From Hemileia vastatrix (taxonomy: Eukaryota; Basidiomycota; Pucciniomycetes; Pucciniales; Zaghouaniaceae), in NCBI GenBank assembly GCA_030280995.1, contig JASXTE010000001.1, positions 22,205,106 through 22,269,105 of the forward strand: 64,000 bases of DNA, given 5' to 3'. A program made the position numbers and the translations under genes. The notes under the pieces are model-generated. The model did no database searches and had not been told where the DNA came from. It saw only the letters and a program-made list of their open reading frames with translations. This document shows, piece by piece, positions 22,390 to 34,195 of the stretch. The stretch's first letter is position 1, and every line of letters begins with the position of its first letter.

Positions 22390-23602
22390 TCAATCTTCTT
22401 CATGTCTTGTGCCTCTGGGATAAAATCTCTTCACCTGATCTGCAGCCACTCTCTTCTTTAAGACTGTACCATCCAATTCTTCCAACACATAAGAACCTCC
22501 AGACACCTGAGATCTGACTCTGTAAGGTCCATTCCATCTGTCAGCAAACATATTTCCCCACTGACTCTCCAAGCTTCTATTATAAACCAGAACCAAACAA
22601 ACCTGTTTCAAGGTATTCCTGAGTCTATGAGCCAACTTCTTGTCCCAGTATCTGACTGATTTATTTCTTATCTTCATCATTCTAGAGTATGCCTTCTCCT
22701 GACATTCCTCTCTACATTCCAACTGTTGCATCCTGGCACAGAGCAAATCTTCTGTTGAGTGCACATCATCCCAATCAATTCCAAGATAGGATACAGCTTC
22801 CAAGTCCACTGGTAGAACCAATTTCTGACCAAACATTAATTCATAAGGAGAATAGCCATTTGTCCTCTTCACAGTGACCCTATCAGCAAATAACACCAAG
22901 GGTAAATAATGCCTCCACTTTTCAGCACTATCTCCACACATTTTCACCAAAGCATTCTTGATAACTTGATGACCTCTTTCAACCATGCCTTCAGCTTCAG
23001 GATAATAGGGTGTTGCTACTCTAACTTTAAAACCAACACTTGCCACAGCTTCTTTAAATTTGGCCCCAAACTCTGGCCCACCATCAACAGTCACCAACTT
23101 CATCAACCCATATCTATAAACCCACTCTTTCTTCAGAAATTCTGCCACATTTGTGGCAGTCAAATTAACCTGGCACTTCCTCAACCCAACCAGACAAATC
23201 ATCCCTAGCAACAATCAAGTATTTATACCTGCCTTCTTTAATATGGACAGCATCCAGACTGACTCTTCCAAACACAGTTGCTTCACCAGTAGCACGGCCA
23301 ACCTCTTTAGGTTTCAAATGACTTCTTCTTTGACATTCTTCACAAGATTGCACCCAACCCTGCACAGCCAGCTTCATACCTGGTCACCAAAATCTGTCTG
23401 CTACTCTTCGATAAGTCTCCCCAAAGCCTTTATGACCAAGGTCTTCATGCAAAGACTTCAACACAACTTCTTTACCCTTCTTCTGAGTCACCACAACTTG
23501 AGGATTAGGATTTCTCTTCCTCATCAGCCTTCTTCCTGACACATAGAAGCCAGGACTCTTCTTGATTTCCAGCCAAGTATCATCATCACAACTATCTGGC
23601 CT
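22390..23602 (-). pseudogene. Integrase of the 14-kb gypsy element, broken
   Basis: The N-terminal HHCC zinc-binding segment reads HEDLGHKGFGETYRRVADRF ... SCEECQRRS (near 23460-23330), interrupted by a TGA where RFWWPGM is usual. The DDE core has Asp in VSLDAVHIKEG (near 23255), Asp in VTVDGGPEFG (near 23090) and Glu in AEGMVERGH (near 22985). The tail (GPYRVRSQVSGGSYVLEELD ... VKRFYPR) ends at 22390. A TAG near 23600 and a frameshift near 23200 (after DDLSGWVEE) disable it. Catalytic residues themselves are preserved. Confidence 0.85.
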
Positions 23603-24532
23603 CTACAAGGTCAACAGATATTCCAACATAGTAAAATAAAACCCAGACTGACCCCAGGTCTCATCTTCAAAATCCAAAAAAACAACATCAAAGGGTACAA
23701 CCCTGTCATCAAAATCACCAATGTAAACATGAGCCAATTGACCAGCCCAACCAGGACACCAATCTTTAAATTTTGGCACATCCTCCTTCTTCCACTGAAT
23801 CCTATGAGAATCCAGTTCACTAACAAAGACACCATTCTCCAACTTCGAGCTGTCCCAAACAACAACTCCATCTTCATCAACAAAAACATTCTGATCACCA
23901 GAATCCAGATCAGATCCAGCCAGTTTAACCTCTTGGGGGAGGTCAGAACAATCATCCAGTTTAGCCTCATGGGGGAGGAAAGAAAAATCTTCAGCACCCT
24001 TTGTGCTGGCGCTAACCACTGGAAACTCTTCATCAAACTCTTCAGAATCAGAATCCTCATCTGTAGATGGCCTCCTTGATAATCAATCAGGCATTGTAAA
24101 AGTTTTGCCCAGTTTGTGTACCAGGTCAATTGAAAAATGTTGAATAAATGCCACCCACCTAGTCATTGGAGCATTAGGAAGACTAGGTGTGTTGATCATC
24201 TGAACCAGAGTTTTTGCATCCACCTGAAGCTCAAAATGCTGCCCCCACAAAACAGTTTGTAGCTTCTTCAAGATTTTTGCTACACCACACAATTCCAACT
24301 TAGGCTGAGAATACCTAGATTCCACCTTGTTAAACACCACAGACTCATACCTTACTGGTCTGACCCTCCCAGTTTTATCTTCCTGAGACAAAACAGCACA
24401 AGCAGAAATATAGCTTGAGTCCACTGCCAGATAAATTTTTCCAGCATCAACACCATAATCCAACTTTTGAAGAACAATATCTTCACCAACCACCTTCTTC
24501 AACTTCTGAAAAGCCTCTTCACACTCTTCAGT
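23603..24532 (-). pseudogene. RNase H and acidic linker of the 14-kb gypsy element, broken
   Basis: RNase H-like domain: IYLAVDSSYISACAVLSQED at its start, then ESRYSQPKLELCGVAKILKK and FELQVDAKTLVQMI, removing the RNA strand during reverse transcription. It ends in MPD-LSRRPST, where a TGA (about 24082) replaces a codon that is usually Gly. About 140 acidic codons (24019-23603) then link to the integrase. A TAG or similar stop near 24533 separates it from the reverse transcriptase. Confidence 0.8.
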
Positions 24533-25522
24533 CTATTCGCAATCTGCATCATTCCTGGTCAGCCTCCTTAAAGGTGAAGCCAACAAAGAAAAATCCTTAA
24601 TAAACATCCTGACATAAACACACACACCCAAAAATCCCCTGACTTCAGTAGTATTTTTAGGCCTTGGCCATGACTGAATTTTATTAATCTTTTTCTTTGC
24701 CATAATCCTTCCTTCTTTACATACCACATGACCAAGAATTTCCAAAGCAGGAACACAACAACAGAATTTTAACCCAGAAATGGTCAAACCAGCCTCTTCA
24801 ATCTTAAACAACACTCTCTCTATAGTTATTGCATATTCCAAAACAAACCTCCTTATACCAGGACTCTCTTTCAGCACCACATTACCATAATCAGTGGATG
24901 GTCCTTTAATTCCACCATCATCAATGAGAATACCAGCATGAGTAGGGACCTCATCCTGCAAATTCCAAGCCATCTGTGCTTGATAAACCACCACTGAATT
25001 AGTTGCTCCCTGAGGCAACCTAGTGAGCTGAAATCTTCCCAAAGGAGTCTCAAAAGTTGTGAGAGGCCTTGAATCCATATGGAGTTCCCTCTCATCATAA
25101 CCACCCATAATATCACCCAATCCATAACACACCCTTCCAGCAAAAGCTTCAACAAAATCCTCTGCACTTGGTGGCATACCAGCATCCTTGATTGTGACTC
25201 TATTCAAGGCTCTAAGATCATGAACCACTCTCAACTTTCCATTCCTCTTCTTTACACAGAAAATCGGACTTGAGTAACTTGATGTTGATTGTTCATATAA
25301 CCTAGTCCTGAATCTTTCCCTAACAATCTCCACAAAATCCTCTCTGATAGCAGCTGGAACCGGAATAGGTTTTATTTGCCACAGTTCATGAAAAACCACA
25401 GGAATCAAGTAAGGTTCCCCATAAGAGTGTTTCAATATACCCCTTTCCTCCTCAGCAAATGCCACAGCCTTTTCCCCTAGCACAATAACGTGCAACAACA
25501 ACTTCTTTTCTTCTTCAGACAA
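24533..25522 (-). pseudogene. Reverse transcriptase of the 14-kb gypsy element
   Basis: 330 codons are open. Motifs in order: IREDFVEIVRERF, SSPIFCVKKRNGKLRVVHDL, RALN, GLGDIMGGYDERELH, FQLTRLPQGATNS, and the catalytic ILIDDGGIKGP block near residue 200. The IDD-(G/V)-(x)-(I/V)-(K/R)-GP form is characteristic of a clade of large basidiomycete gypsy elements. LGVCVYVRMFIKDFSLLASP marks the thumb. The domain itself is intact; the polyprotein is broken on both sides. Confidence 0.88.
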
Positions 25523-25699
25523 CTACCCATCAGGACCAAAATTAACAACTTTCAACTTTTCCACTGTCACCCTAGCCGTCTCTAAAAAATCTGGAGGATT
25601 CTTCACCAAAGGAGTACAGTACGGATCTCTTGACAATGGAGGTCTCTTCAGAGGGGGATTCAATCCCACAGGCATAGGCTCATTGACAGGCCTAATCTT

Positions 25700-26624
25700 C
25701 TATGCCACCTTCTTATACTTTGCAGATCCACCTTCAACTTGAGGGATTTTCAGGAAATCTTCATCACCAGACCTGGAACAAAAACCAAGGGTTTCCCCAT
25801 TGCTCACATGTGTGGCCCAGGTAATGTTTTTGAAAGGTGTAGAAGAAACCCTAGCAGTGCACAATTGGGAGGACTTACTTTTAGACCCCAATCTCACCAC
25901 TCCAAAACTTTTCGGCAATCCCAAATCTTCATCTTCACTTCCATCTTCCAAATCTTCAAATCATGATTCTTCTTCAGAATCCACTCTTCGTAAATAGTGC
26001 AGTTTATCCTCTTTCTGGAGGCCCAAAAATTGATCTTTATGATCTTCTTTTTTTATTATCTTCAGATTTTTTCCTTGATTTTCTTGAATTATCTTGAAAT
26101 TTTTTTCCTCTTTTCTTGAGTTTTCTTCTTACCTACAAAAATAACCAGGGGTTTCCCCAATGCTCACAGGTGTGGCCCAGGTAATATTTTTGGAAGGTGT
26201 AGAAGAAACCCTAGCGGTGCACAATTGGGAGGACTTACTTTAAGACCCCAATCTCACCACTCCAAAACTTTTCCGTATATCTTTCCATAAACATATATAA
26301 CCAATCTTCTTTTTTGAACTTGAGTTAAAAATAATTGAGAAACTTGAGAGAGAAAAGAGACTTGATAAAAAACTTGAAGAATACTTTCAGAGAAGAGAAA
26401 AATTAAAAAGAGAAGTTTGAAAATCCACTTGGTATATCTCCAAGGGAGCTGACCTACTACAACCTGGGATTTCCTCATCTTGGGGAGAGGTTGTAGCACT
26501 AGGGTGATCAGCCCTTATCACTCTAAAAAAGACAGACCTCACTAGAGCCTGAGCCACACTCCAAAAAAACAGAGGCAGAACCCACATCTCTTCTTCTCCT
26601 ACAACAATCCATGCATTGACACAT
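25700..26624 (-). repeat. Pol spacer with an internal direct duplication
   Basis: About 116 bp at 25797-25912 (from CCCCATTGCTCACATGTGTG to CTCCAAAACTTTTCGG) recur at 26157-26272 with few differences, 360 bp apart. The reading frame of gag-protease differs from that of RT, and the change lies in this block. Coding traces (VRLGSKSKSSQLCTARVSST) place it between protease and reverse transcriptase. Confidence 0.7.
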
Positions 26625-27605
26625 TTAAGACAAACCACGCCTGGTTTCCCAACCATCATCTCCAGGAGAGGACAACCTCATGTGAAGCCTTCTCTCATCT
26701 TCACCAGTCAAATCCAAACTGATCCCCATGTCAAACTGATAACCAATTCTTGCCTGAAAATCCATCAAGAATGGTCCACCCAAAAAAGCTTTAACTGTTC
26801 CTTTAGCAATATAAAAATGAACCTTCCCTGAGGCTCCACCAACATCTAACTTCACAAACTCAGAAGTTCAAACCAATTCAGTGACATGGCCACCAATCCC
26901 TCTCAAATTTCCACCAATACCAGTTTTGATGGGGAGGCCCAGATGAGTAGCCTCAAAAAAAGAAATCAGGTTAATCTGTTTACCTGAATCTACCAATGCC
27001 CTAGCCTCCCTGCCATTCAGAGTGACATTGACATATCCCAGAGGAGCAGAAAAATGAGTTTCCAACCCCTCTCCAAACTTTTCAGCAGAATCACATATGT
27101 ATTCCACTTCCCCAGAAGACACTCTTCTCCTGGTCAACAACCTTTTTTGTCTATCAGCCAACCCAAGACTGATAGAATACAATTCCCTATAAGAAAGGGA
27201 AACCTGACCCTGATTCATCCTTTCCAGAACAGAGTCCATATAATTAGATTGACCAGAAGCTACTGGCCTCTCAAAGTGAGCCCTTGGCTTCACCACCTTG
27301 GTCCTAGAAGATTCTTGAGGACCAGCACCACCAACAGATTTACCATCAACAGGAACCAAACTAGATCCCTCACCAGACCCTCTAATTCCAGCAGGCTTTG
27401 GCAATGAAGCCAAAGGGACATCCTCCTCAGAGTCAGAATCAACATTCATGGGCATTGGCTCACCATTCATGTCTAGTGCACCAAAACTAGGGGGGCCCAT
27501 GTCAGCCATACCCTTCTGCATCTTGTACAGCTCCTCTTTGCTGTACTTCTTCGTAGCTGCACTCCGCTTAGGATACACCTTTGAAGCCTTAGGCTTTGGT
27601 TGTGC
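26625..27605 (-). pseudogene. Aspartic protease region of the 14-kb gypsy element
   Basis: In frame with gag after a TAG at 27606-27608. A charged linker leads to VNVTLNGREARALVDSGKQI, with the active-site DSG. A TGA at 26868-26870 cuts the frame after HVTELV, and it continues as TSEFVKLDVGG ... FLGGPFLMDFQARIGYQFDM up to 26625. The pattern matches the retropepsin domain of this gypsy clade. Gag and protease being separated by a single TAG could be decay (CAG to TAG) or a readthrough arrangement. Confidence 0.75.
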
Positions 27606-28928
27606 CTAAGAGCTACTCTTAGGCCTTCCCACCTTTCCAGCTTCCACATCATAAACACTAGACAAGCATTCACCACTTGACTGTCCACCACAAGAATACA
27701 ACTCTAAACCACCAAAGGAAGTAGAAAAAGAGACCTTATTGGCCTCCTTCCCCTTTCCCTTGACATAATCCTCTTCTTTACCAGAAGACTTCCCCTGATC
27801 AGGAATCTCCTTAAACCTTGGCCTCCTTTGACTGAGACCACCCCTTCTCCTGACCGAATCAACAGGAGCCTGCCCCTCACTGGGCTTCACAAATGAACCA
27901 TCAGGGAACTTGAAAACCCTGCCATAAAACTCCACCTTTCCATCAGACACATCCCTGTTCAGAGCCCAACAATCATTGGACTTGTGCCCCCTCCTACTGC
28001 AATAAGAGCAGACCCAAGGATCACTCCTACCAGCCCTCCTTTCAAAATCTCTAGGCTGAGAAGGAGCCTTGTTGTCCTTCTTAGCCTCCTGAACAAAAAT
28101 ATGTAGCTGTTTTGTCAGATCAGCCAACTGTTCCACCACTGGGTCCCTCTCCTGTTTGGGAACCTGCACCAAATTTTTCTCTTCCCTCTTTACTCTAACC
28201 TCCTCTTCAGCCAAAGCCTCAATGACTCTGCTGACATACTTGGCACACCCCTCCTGATAGGTGTCCACAGCCAATAACTTCAAATGGGCCTCCACAGCCT
28301 CCTTAAACTTTTCCAAGGCAGGCAACTTCTGGTCCCCATTAGAAAGAGTCTTCATCAAGTCCTTCCTTGACAGCTCCTTCAACACATCCATCCTGACATC
28401 TCTAGCCAGGGAAGACCAAAAAACATCATTGGCAGCATTTTCATGTGCCAGCTCCTCCACTTCCACCAAATATTCCACCACAGGATCAAACTGCAGCAGA
28501 AACTTCCTGTAACTATGTAAGTTACCAACACCACCATAAGATTGCCATTCACTGACAACCTTGTTCAGATCCACCATAGTGAACCTGACACCCCATCTGT
28601 CCACCATCTCCCTACACAACAACTTACAATCCCTCTTCTTGTAGCCATGCATGGCCACAACCTCCTTCTCCACTGCCCTATCACCAATGAAGAAGATAAT
28701 TTGCTTCACCATGTCCAGGTAAGAAGCACCATCCACACCAGCAGCAGTTTCATACTTCTCCAGAAACCACTCCACATCTTCATCATTAAACTTGGTACCA
28801 TCCCAAGTTTTAATCCTAACACACTCCCTAACCATCACAGCAGGAGGACCATCCCCCCACTGACAGTCACCACAGGAATAGAAGAACCAGAAGCCATTCT
28901 TCCAGTCCAAAAACACAGAAAGAGCCAA
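27606..28928 (-). CDS. Gag of the 14-kb gypsy element
   Basis: An uninterrupted 440-codon frame. The central capsid-like region is rich in helices (DDVEWFLEKYETAAGVDGAS ... SYRKFLLQFDPVVEYL). A CCHC zinc knuckle, CSYCSRRGHKSNDC, lies near residue 310, followed by the FYGRVFKFPDGSFV segment typical of this clade. It forms the virus-like particle and packages the element RNA. It is the best-preserved ORF of the element. The listed start may be alternative; MVRECVRIKTWDGTKFND at residue 32 is another candidate start. Confidence 0.85.
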   Translation of the reverse strand: MALSVFLDWKNGFWFFYSCGDCQWGDGPPAVMVRECVRIKTWDGTKFNDEDVEWFLEKYETAAGVDGASYLDMVKQIIFFIGDRAVEKEVVAMHGYKKRDCKLLCREMVDRWGVRFTMVDLNKVVSEWQSYGGVGNLHSYRKFLLQFDPVVEYLVEVEELAHENAANDVFWSSLARDVRMDVLKELSRKDLMKTLSNGDQKLPALEKFKEAVEAHLKLLAVDTYQEGCAKYVSRVIEALAEEEVRVKREEKNLVQVPKQERDPVVEQLADLTKQLHIFVQEAKKDNKAPSQPRDFERRAGRSDPWVCSYCSRRGHKSNDCWALNRDVSDGKVEFYGRVFKFPDGSFVKPSEGQAPVDSVRRRGGLSQRRPRFKEIPDQGKSSGKEEDYVKGKGKEANKVSFSTSFGGLELYSCGGQSSGECLSSVYDVEAGKVGRPKSSS

Positions 28929-28987
28929 TCACAGGCAACAGAGATTCCAAAGAACTAGTAGGTTCTCCCCAGGTTGGGCCCCAGAAA
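28929..28987 (-). other. Leader and candidate primer-binding site
   Basis: On the element strand the 5' LTR ends TCTACA and is followed within five bases by TGGGGCCCAACCTGGGGAG. A TGG start just inside the LTR is what a tRNA-primed binding site needs. Which tRNA would pair was not determined. Confidence 0.45.
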
Positions 28988-30059
28988 TGTAGACAATCCT
29001 ATAGTACTAGCTATAGGCCTTGACCAAGGGAGTTGGAGTAAAACCAGAAAGAAAAACCCCTGTCCCTTTAGAAAAACAAGTGAGATTTACCTGCTACAGT
29101 AAATTGGTTCCTGTTTACCAAAAGCCTCTTTTCCAAACACTTGAATGCTTGATCATCCAAGAAAGTAGTCCCCAGACAGACTACCAAACCAAAGAACTGA
29201 AATGTAGACCAATGTCCACACCAGAGAAAGCAATGATACTTGATGTAGGTTGAAAACCCACACCAGAAACAGCAATGATACTTGCTATAGCTTGCAAGAC
29301 TATAACAGAGAGAAAACAGTTGCTAGTGAAGTTAAATGAAGAACTTACTTGCAACAAGACACAGCCAAATTGTGGCTAAAAACAGTGAAAAACTGAGTGA
29401 GGAACAAGGATATCACCTCCGGATGGTTGTATGATAAATAGATATTCCCCAAACCGTCCTCCCTTGTAAATACACACAGACCACCCCTCTAAAATCCATG
29501 CACAGCAACACATTTGGCACCTGTACCAGCCAAATTGCATAAAAAACCCTTCAGAAGTGCTCCCCAACCTGCTAAAACAGAGGTGGCTGGGCTGCCTGAA
29601 GCGGCCCTGCCTCCCTGAAGCCAGAAAACCACTAAAAACATCAAATCTACTTAGAAAAATGCACTACCACTACTAAAACCCTTAAAACACAAAATTAAGC
29701 TATGAAAACATTGAGACATAAAACGTAGAGCCAAATTAGCCCTATCTACTGGTACTAAGCACTTGACCCTAAGACTTAAGGTTAGCCCATAAAACATGAA
29801 AAACAAAATTAAACAGCTATCTTTTTTAATGCAATATGAGGAAATGACACCTTAAAACTTAGAATATGAAAAATGTCCACAAGACATGAAATATAGAGAA
29901 AAACTGGGGCTAGCCAATGGTAGTACCCACATACCCGCAGTCCAAATATTCACGGAATAAATCCAGAAAAACTCCCTATTCTTCAAACAATGTCAATTAA
30001 GACATGCACAAACAGCACCAAACCGCACAAAAAAGGCCCCTGCCAATGTTGGAAGACCA
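28988..30059 (-). repeat. 5' LTR (right) of the 14-kb gypsy element
   Basis: 1072 bp, collinear with 16031-17101; about a dozen differences can be counted in the first 390 bp. Outer end GACCA, followed by the target duplication CAACGT at 30060-30065. Confidence 0.9.
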
Positions 30060-30065
30060 CAACGT

Positions 30066-30089
30066 GATCCCACTGCAGTCACCACATGA
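30066..30089 (+). pseudogene. Myb/SANT-like pseudogene, last codons after the gypsy insertion
   Basis: Directly after the right target duplication the interrupted frame resumes with DPTAVTT and a TGA at 30087-30089. The phase is exactly preserved across the insertion, which supports the insertion boundaries. Confidence 0.55.
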
Positions 30090-33000
30090 AATCTAGGGGT
30101 GAACTGCTAGCAATCCCCTCTCCTGAAATTTAAATCTCCCTTCATTATACCAGGTTTATGAATACTTTATAAACATAAGTAAATTAAAGTTAGATTTACA
30201 TTTATTCTCAGATTTTTCCAAAAATGAACCTCAATTAATCTCAAGTTATGCATAAGTTGATCAACTATAACCATGATTTTATTCTTCCTTGAGCACACAT
30301 TGAGCAAATATTGATCCAACATAAACTTTTGAATATCGAATATGATTATCAGTTTAGAGGATGAAAATTATTCCTTAACATAACTAAGCATTACTTTGAA
30401 TCCGAAAGATAAACCATAAAATTATGAAAGTAAATTTAATTTACAATAATGATATCTTTTACTACATAATTGTAACAATAGATAAATTTAGCAAATTTTT
30501 TGATCAAAAATATTAATAACTATAGAGATTGAAATAACTTATGCCACTCCTTTTTTCAAATTTTTAAAAAAATATAGTCACTTCTCACTTCAAATCTAAT
30601 AAGTCTTTGTAGAACTAAATTTTGTATAATTTTTTATTTTACCTAAAATATAAGACCTATAGGCTAGTGAGAACAAAATCTTCAGTTAGTCAATTAAAAG
30701 AAATATTTATATTTAAATAAAAATTTAAATAGTCCTTAAAGTGTATAACTTGAAAGGTTGTTATGGAAATTAATATGCAAGTTTTCCTATTTTAATATTT
30801 AATGCTTATATAAATTACTTTCAAAAGTTTTGGTATGAGTACATGTGAAATAGTAACTGCATTTAAAAGTGGAAACCAATATAATGACAAAAATATTTAC
30901 AAGATTTATTTCAATTTAATATTTATCTGTAAAAAATTTTGAAATTAATATTTTATTCATCTTCTTAAGGATCTCTTCCTCCTCCTATACCCATCTACTT
31001 TTTAATAGGGGGTCTCAAACTTGAACAAATATGCCTTGTGGATTTCATTTGAAAACTGCCTCATAAACACACCATGAAACATGGCTGATTTGGTACCTGA
31101 AATCTCAAACATGGGGTCAAATACACCCTACTTTAGTGCAAATTTTCCAACCACAGCTCATCCCACCAATACAAAGATCCTCCCAATTCACCACACATCA
31201 CATCTTTCCCATGCCACTTTTTTGATAAAAATTTTACACACCATGCCCCAGTAATTTTTGCACTTTTCATTCCTTTCTTTATCAACAATTCCTGATCAAG
31301 TTTCTATCCTCAAAACTTAGTCATCATGCTAATCACACTACAAAATTCTCAACACAACCCTTTTAAATCCTTTTTTCATGCTCTCAAAATGTTCAAGTTG
31401 CATGTACTTTCCACTTGGGTTTGTTATTTTATTTTTGCATATTGACTTTTATTTTGAATTTTCACTGAAAGAATATTTTTTCCCTTCCTTATTCATTTTG
31501 TTTCATAATCTCAACATAAAGTTGCATATATTCAGAAATTGCATAATTTTACATTCATTCTGTTTTTCAATGATCCCTCATATCATTTTATTCATCTTCT
31601 CTCACTTCCTTAACTCTTCTTCTATTTATTTTATCCATCACTTCCTGAACTTCTATCTGGTCCTTTTAAATCTTTGAAGACATCTCATCAGGTAAGTCAT
31701 TCTCCCACCATCTTTTTTTCAATTTTAACTGATTTTCTTTTTCTGAATTTGTGTTTTTTATTTTTTCTATTTCTTTTTTTGTTTTCTCAAATCACATTTC
31801 CTTTTTTAAGAAGGTTTGCCAGAAGCCTGGCTCTCATATCCACTAAGCAACATCTGATTTGGCCCACTGGTTGTTGAGATATTTATCATCCACTTGGCTC
31901 AAACTTCCATCAACTTGATTTTAATATTCTCAAGTAGTTCTTACTCTGGAACAAATATAATACTTATAAATTACATAGGCAGCTAAAATAGATCTTTTTA
32001 GCCCATTGGTTTTCCCTGGCTTTAATTTTTATAACCCTTTTTTGATTTTCTATTAAGTAAAAAAAAAGAGTCAGATATGGTTAGGGTTATTTAAATGAAA
32101 TTTACTTTTGCTGGAAAACTCTCAAGAAGCATGGCTTTTATCTCCAGCAAACGGCATTGAATTTGGTCCAGTGGTTTCTGAGATATCTGCTTCCAAAGTT
32201 GAGTCTTGTTTCATAGACTAATTTACATTTTTTAAGTTCAATGTTGCATAATATGCATATAAGGCTTATGCAATCTATTTCAAATCATACTTCAGGCTTT
32301 TGAATCTGATTTTATCAGCAAAATATCTGTTTTTCATGAGTCCTTCCTATTTTGTGATTTTCTTTTTCATGAGTGTGAATATTAACATTTGCTGAATTTT
32401 GGCTCATTCAAATATCAGATTATTTTGATTACAGGTTTGCTAGAGAAATGAATTTCATTTCCAGAAAGCAGAATAAATTTTGGCTCAGAAATTTCTGAGA
32501 TATCTACTTTTAAAGTTGAGTCTTTTTATGTAAACTAATTTACATTTTTGAATATTGATATTCCATAATATGCATATTTTTTCTGATACTTTTCATTGTA
32601 CCACTCCCAAGGTATGTCAATTCCTCAACTTTTTTTTATCATTTGTTTCCTCAATTTTTCTTCTTTATAAATCATTTTTTCCCCTGATTTGTTGATGTTT
32701 TTGATTTTTTTCAGGAAATAGTATCATCAAATCTGTTTGGAACTCTTCTCAGGATAATAATCAATAAAAAATACAAGAGATAATCATCAAAATACAAAGG
32801 AAACTCCTGGTTTGGAATCTTGTAAAAAGTTTACTCATTTTCTTAGAATATTGTGAAATGCTTACTCATTTTGATTTTTCATTCCAGATCAAACAAAGTC
32901 TGATAATCCAGGTAAGTAAAGCAAGGGGTGAAGGGTCAATTTCTAGTAAATCTTTAGGGAGGGGTTCTAAATATGGTAATTAGAAGATTTTCCATTTTTT

Positions 33001-34128
33001 ATCAATTTCAGAAATTTTTAAATTATCAATTATTAAAGATAATCAATCAAGTAAAAATTTTGTGCAATTGAGCCTTGCTGCTGTATAAATTTGTTCATTT
33101 AATGATTTATTTGTATTGAATGGATGAGTTCTAAATACAATGCTTGTCATATTATTTATTTGGCTTTGGTCACATATGAAATAATTGGCAGGTGGTATTG
33201 TGAATCCCAATACTTTTACTTGGTTTATTATCTTTTTTGATTGATTTATTTAAGAATTTATGTATCTTGTGCCTAAGGGTTGGTTAATGAAGCTGTTGAA
33301 CAACCATATTTAATCAAATTATTAATTGAAATACAGATTAAATTATAGTCATGTAGATATAGAGAAAAACATTACTTATAATTTAAATAAAAAACATTTA
33401 ATCAACTGAAATCCTAAAAAATAGCAAGATTAGAAGCATGCAATGTAAATAAGAGAGATTCAAAGCATTTTTTTACAATAAAAATATTTATTTCCATCTC
33501 TGATCTGGAAGAGGTTTTAAAGATGGGTTAATGTGGCACCATTTCAATTTGAACTAAAATGACAAAGTGCAACACAGATTTGAATAGCAGGATCTCTTTG
33601 TGGACAACAAGAATAATTTCTGAAAATTGAGTGATCTTTTATCAATTCAAGTAAACTGAGAAATCCAGGAAAGGTTGTGAAAATTTTCTGTTTAAAGCTA
33701 ATTTCAGGAGTGTTGTAAAGACCCTCAAGGTTAAATTGTGGTTGGTGTTGTATGGAAGGTGTTCTGGAATATAAGTAGCAATTCTCCAGCTTTTCAAAAA
33801 TCTAATCCACTTCAAGTTCAGCATTTGAGTTGGTATCAGAGTTAACCAATATATCCAGGGCTAGAGTAGTAGCAGTTACTTCTAGTTGACAATGTACTGA
33901 AAGAGGCATGTTAGTGAATGGTGATGAAGACTAAGGGTGAGTGTATGATTAAGGGGCTGCTTAAATGGTGGGAAGTCACCTTTTTCACATGTTGAATAAT
34001 AAGCCCTTAAGAATTAGGTGAGAAAAAATATAAGGAGATGGCATGTCTGTACCTAGTGCTGACTAATCAAGATGAAGGAGAGAAGCATTTTTATGGATTT
34101 TTTTGCCAAAAAGAAGGTGTGTTTGAGG
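30090..34128. other. Gene-poor AT-rich interval with diverged periodic repeats
   Basis: No gene recognised. 30098-30125 has an imperfect palindrome with CTGCTAGCAATCCCCT, similar to the perfect one at 41854. 31800-32590 holds three diverged repeat units (listed separately). ORFs at 31378-31677, 31674-31877 and 33642-33824 show no domain features. Confidence 0.5.
31800..32590 (+). repeat. Three diverged direct repeats, period about 304-317 bp
   Basis: Blocks centred on GAGATATTTATC (31876), GAGATATCTGCT (32180) and GAGATATCTACT (32497). Units 2 and 3 align over more than 100 bp, sharing AAAGTTGAGTCTT, CTAATTTACATTTTT and CATAATATGCATAT. Unit 1 is more decayed. Noncoding tandem duplication of unknown origin. 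Confidence 0.65.
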
Positions 34129-34195
34129 TCAAAAACACCATCAAAATACACCTGTCCAGGGCAGGTGTGTTTCATTTTCTGATGGTGTGTTTGGT
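34129..34195 (+). repeat. Nested hairpin
   Basis: ACACCATCA (34135-34143) pairs with TGATGGTGT (34180-34188), and inside it ACACCTG (34048+100, i.e. 34148-34154) pairs with CAGGTGT (34162-34168). It precedes the large hairpin array and may be its outermost member. Confidence 0.6.

Larger units (their letters stand above)
16031..30059 (-). mobile_element. 14-kb Ty3/gypsy element with antisense accessory ORFs
   Basis: Two nearly identical direct repeats of about 1.07 kb (16031-17101 and 28988-30059) enclose gag and pol on the minus strand. CAACGT occurs on both outer sides (16025-16030 and 30060-30065), a 5-6 bp target duplication. Order along the minus strand: 5' LTR, gag, protease, RT, RNase H, integrase, then about 5 kb of extra sequence with two plus-strand Cys-rich ORFs and repeats, polypurine tract, 3' LTR. 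At 14.0 kb it is about twice the usual gypsy length; 1.2 kb of that is a nested solo LTR. LTRs differ by a few percent by eye, so the insertion is not very recent. Confidence 0.9.
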
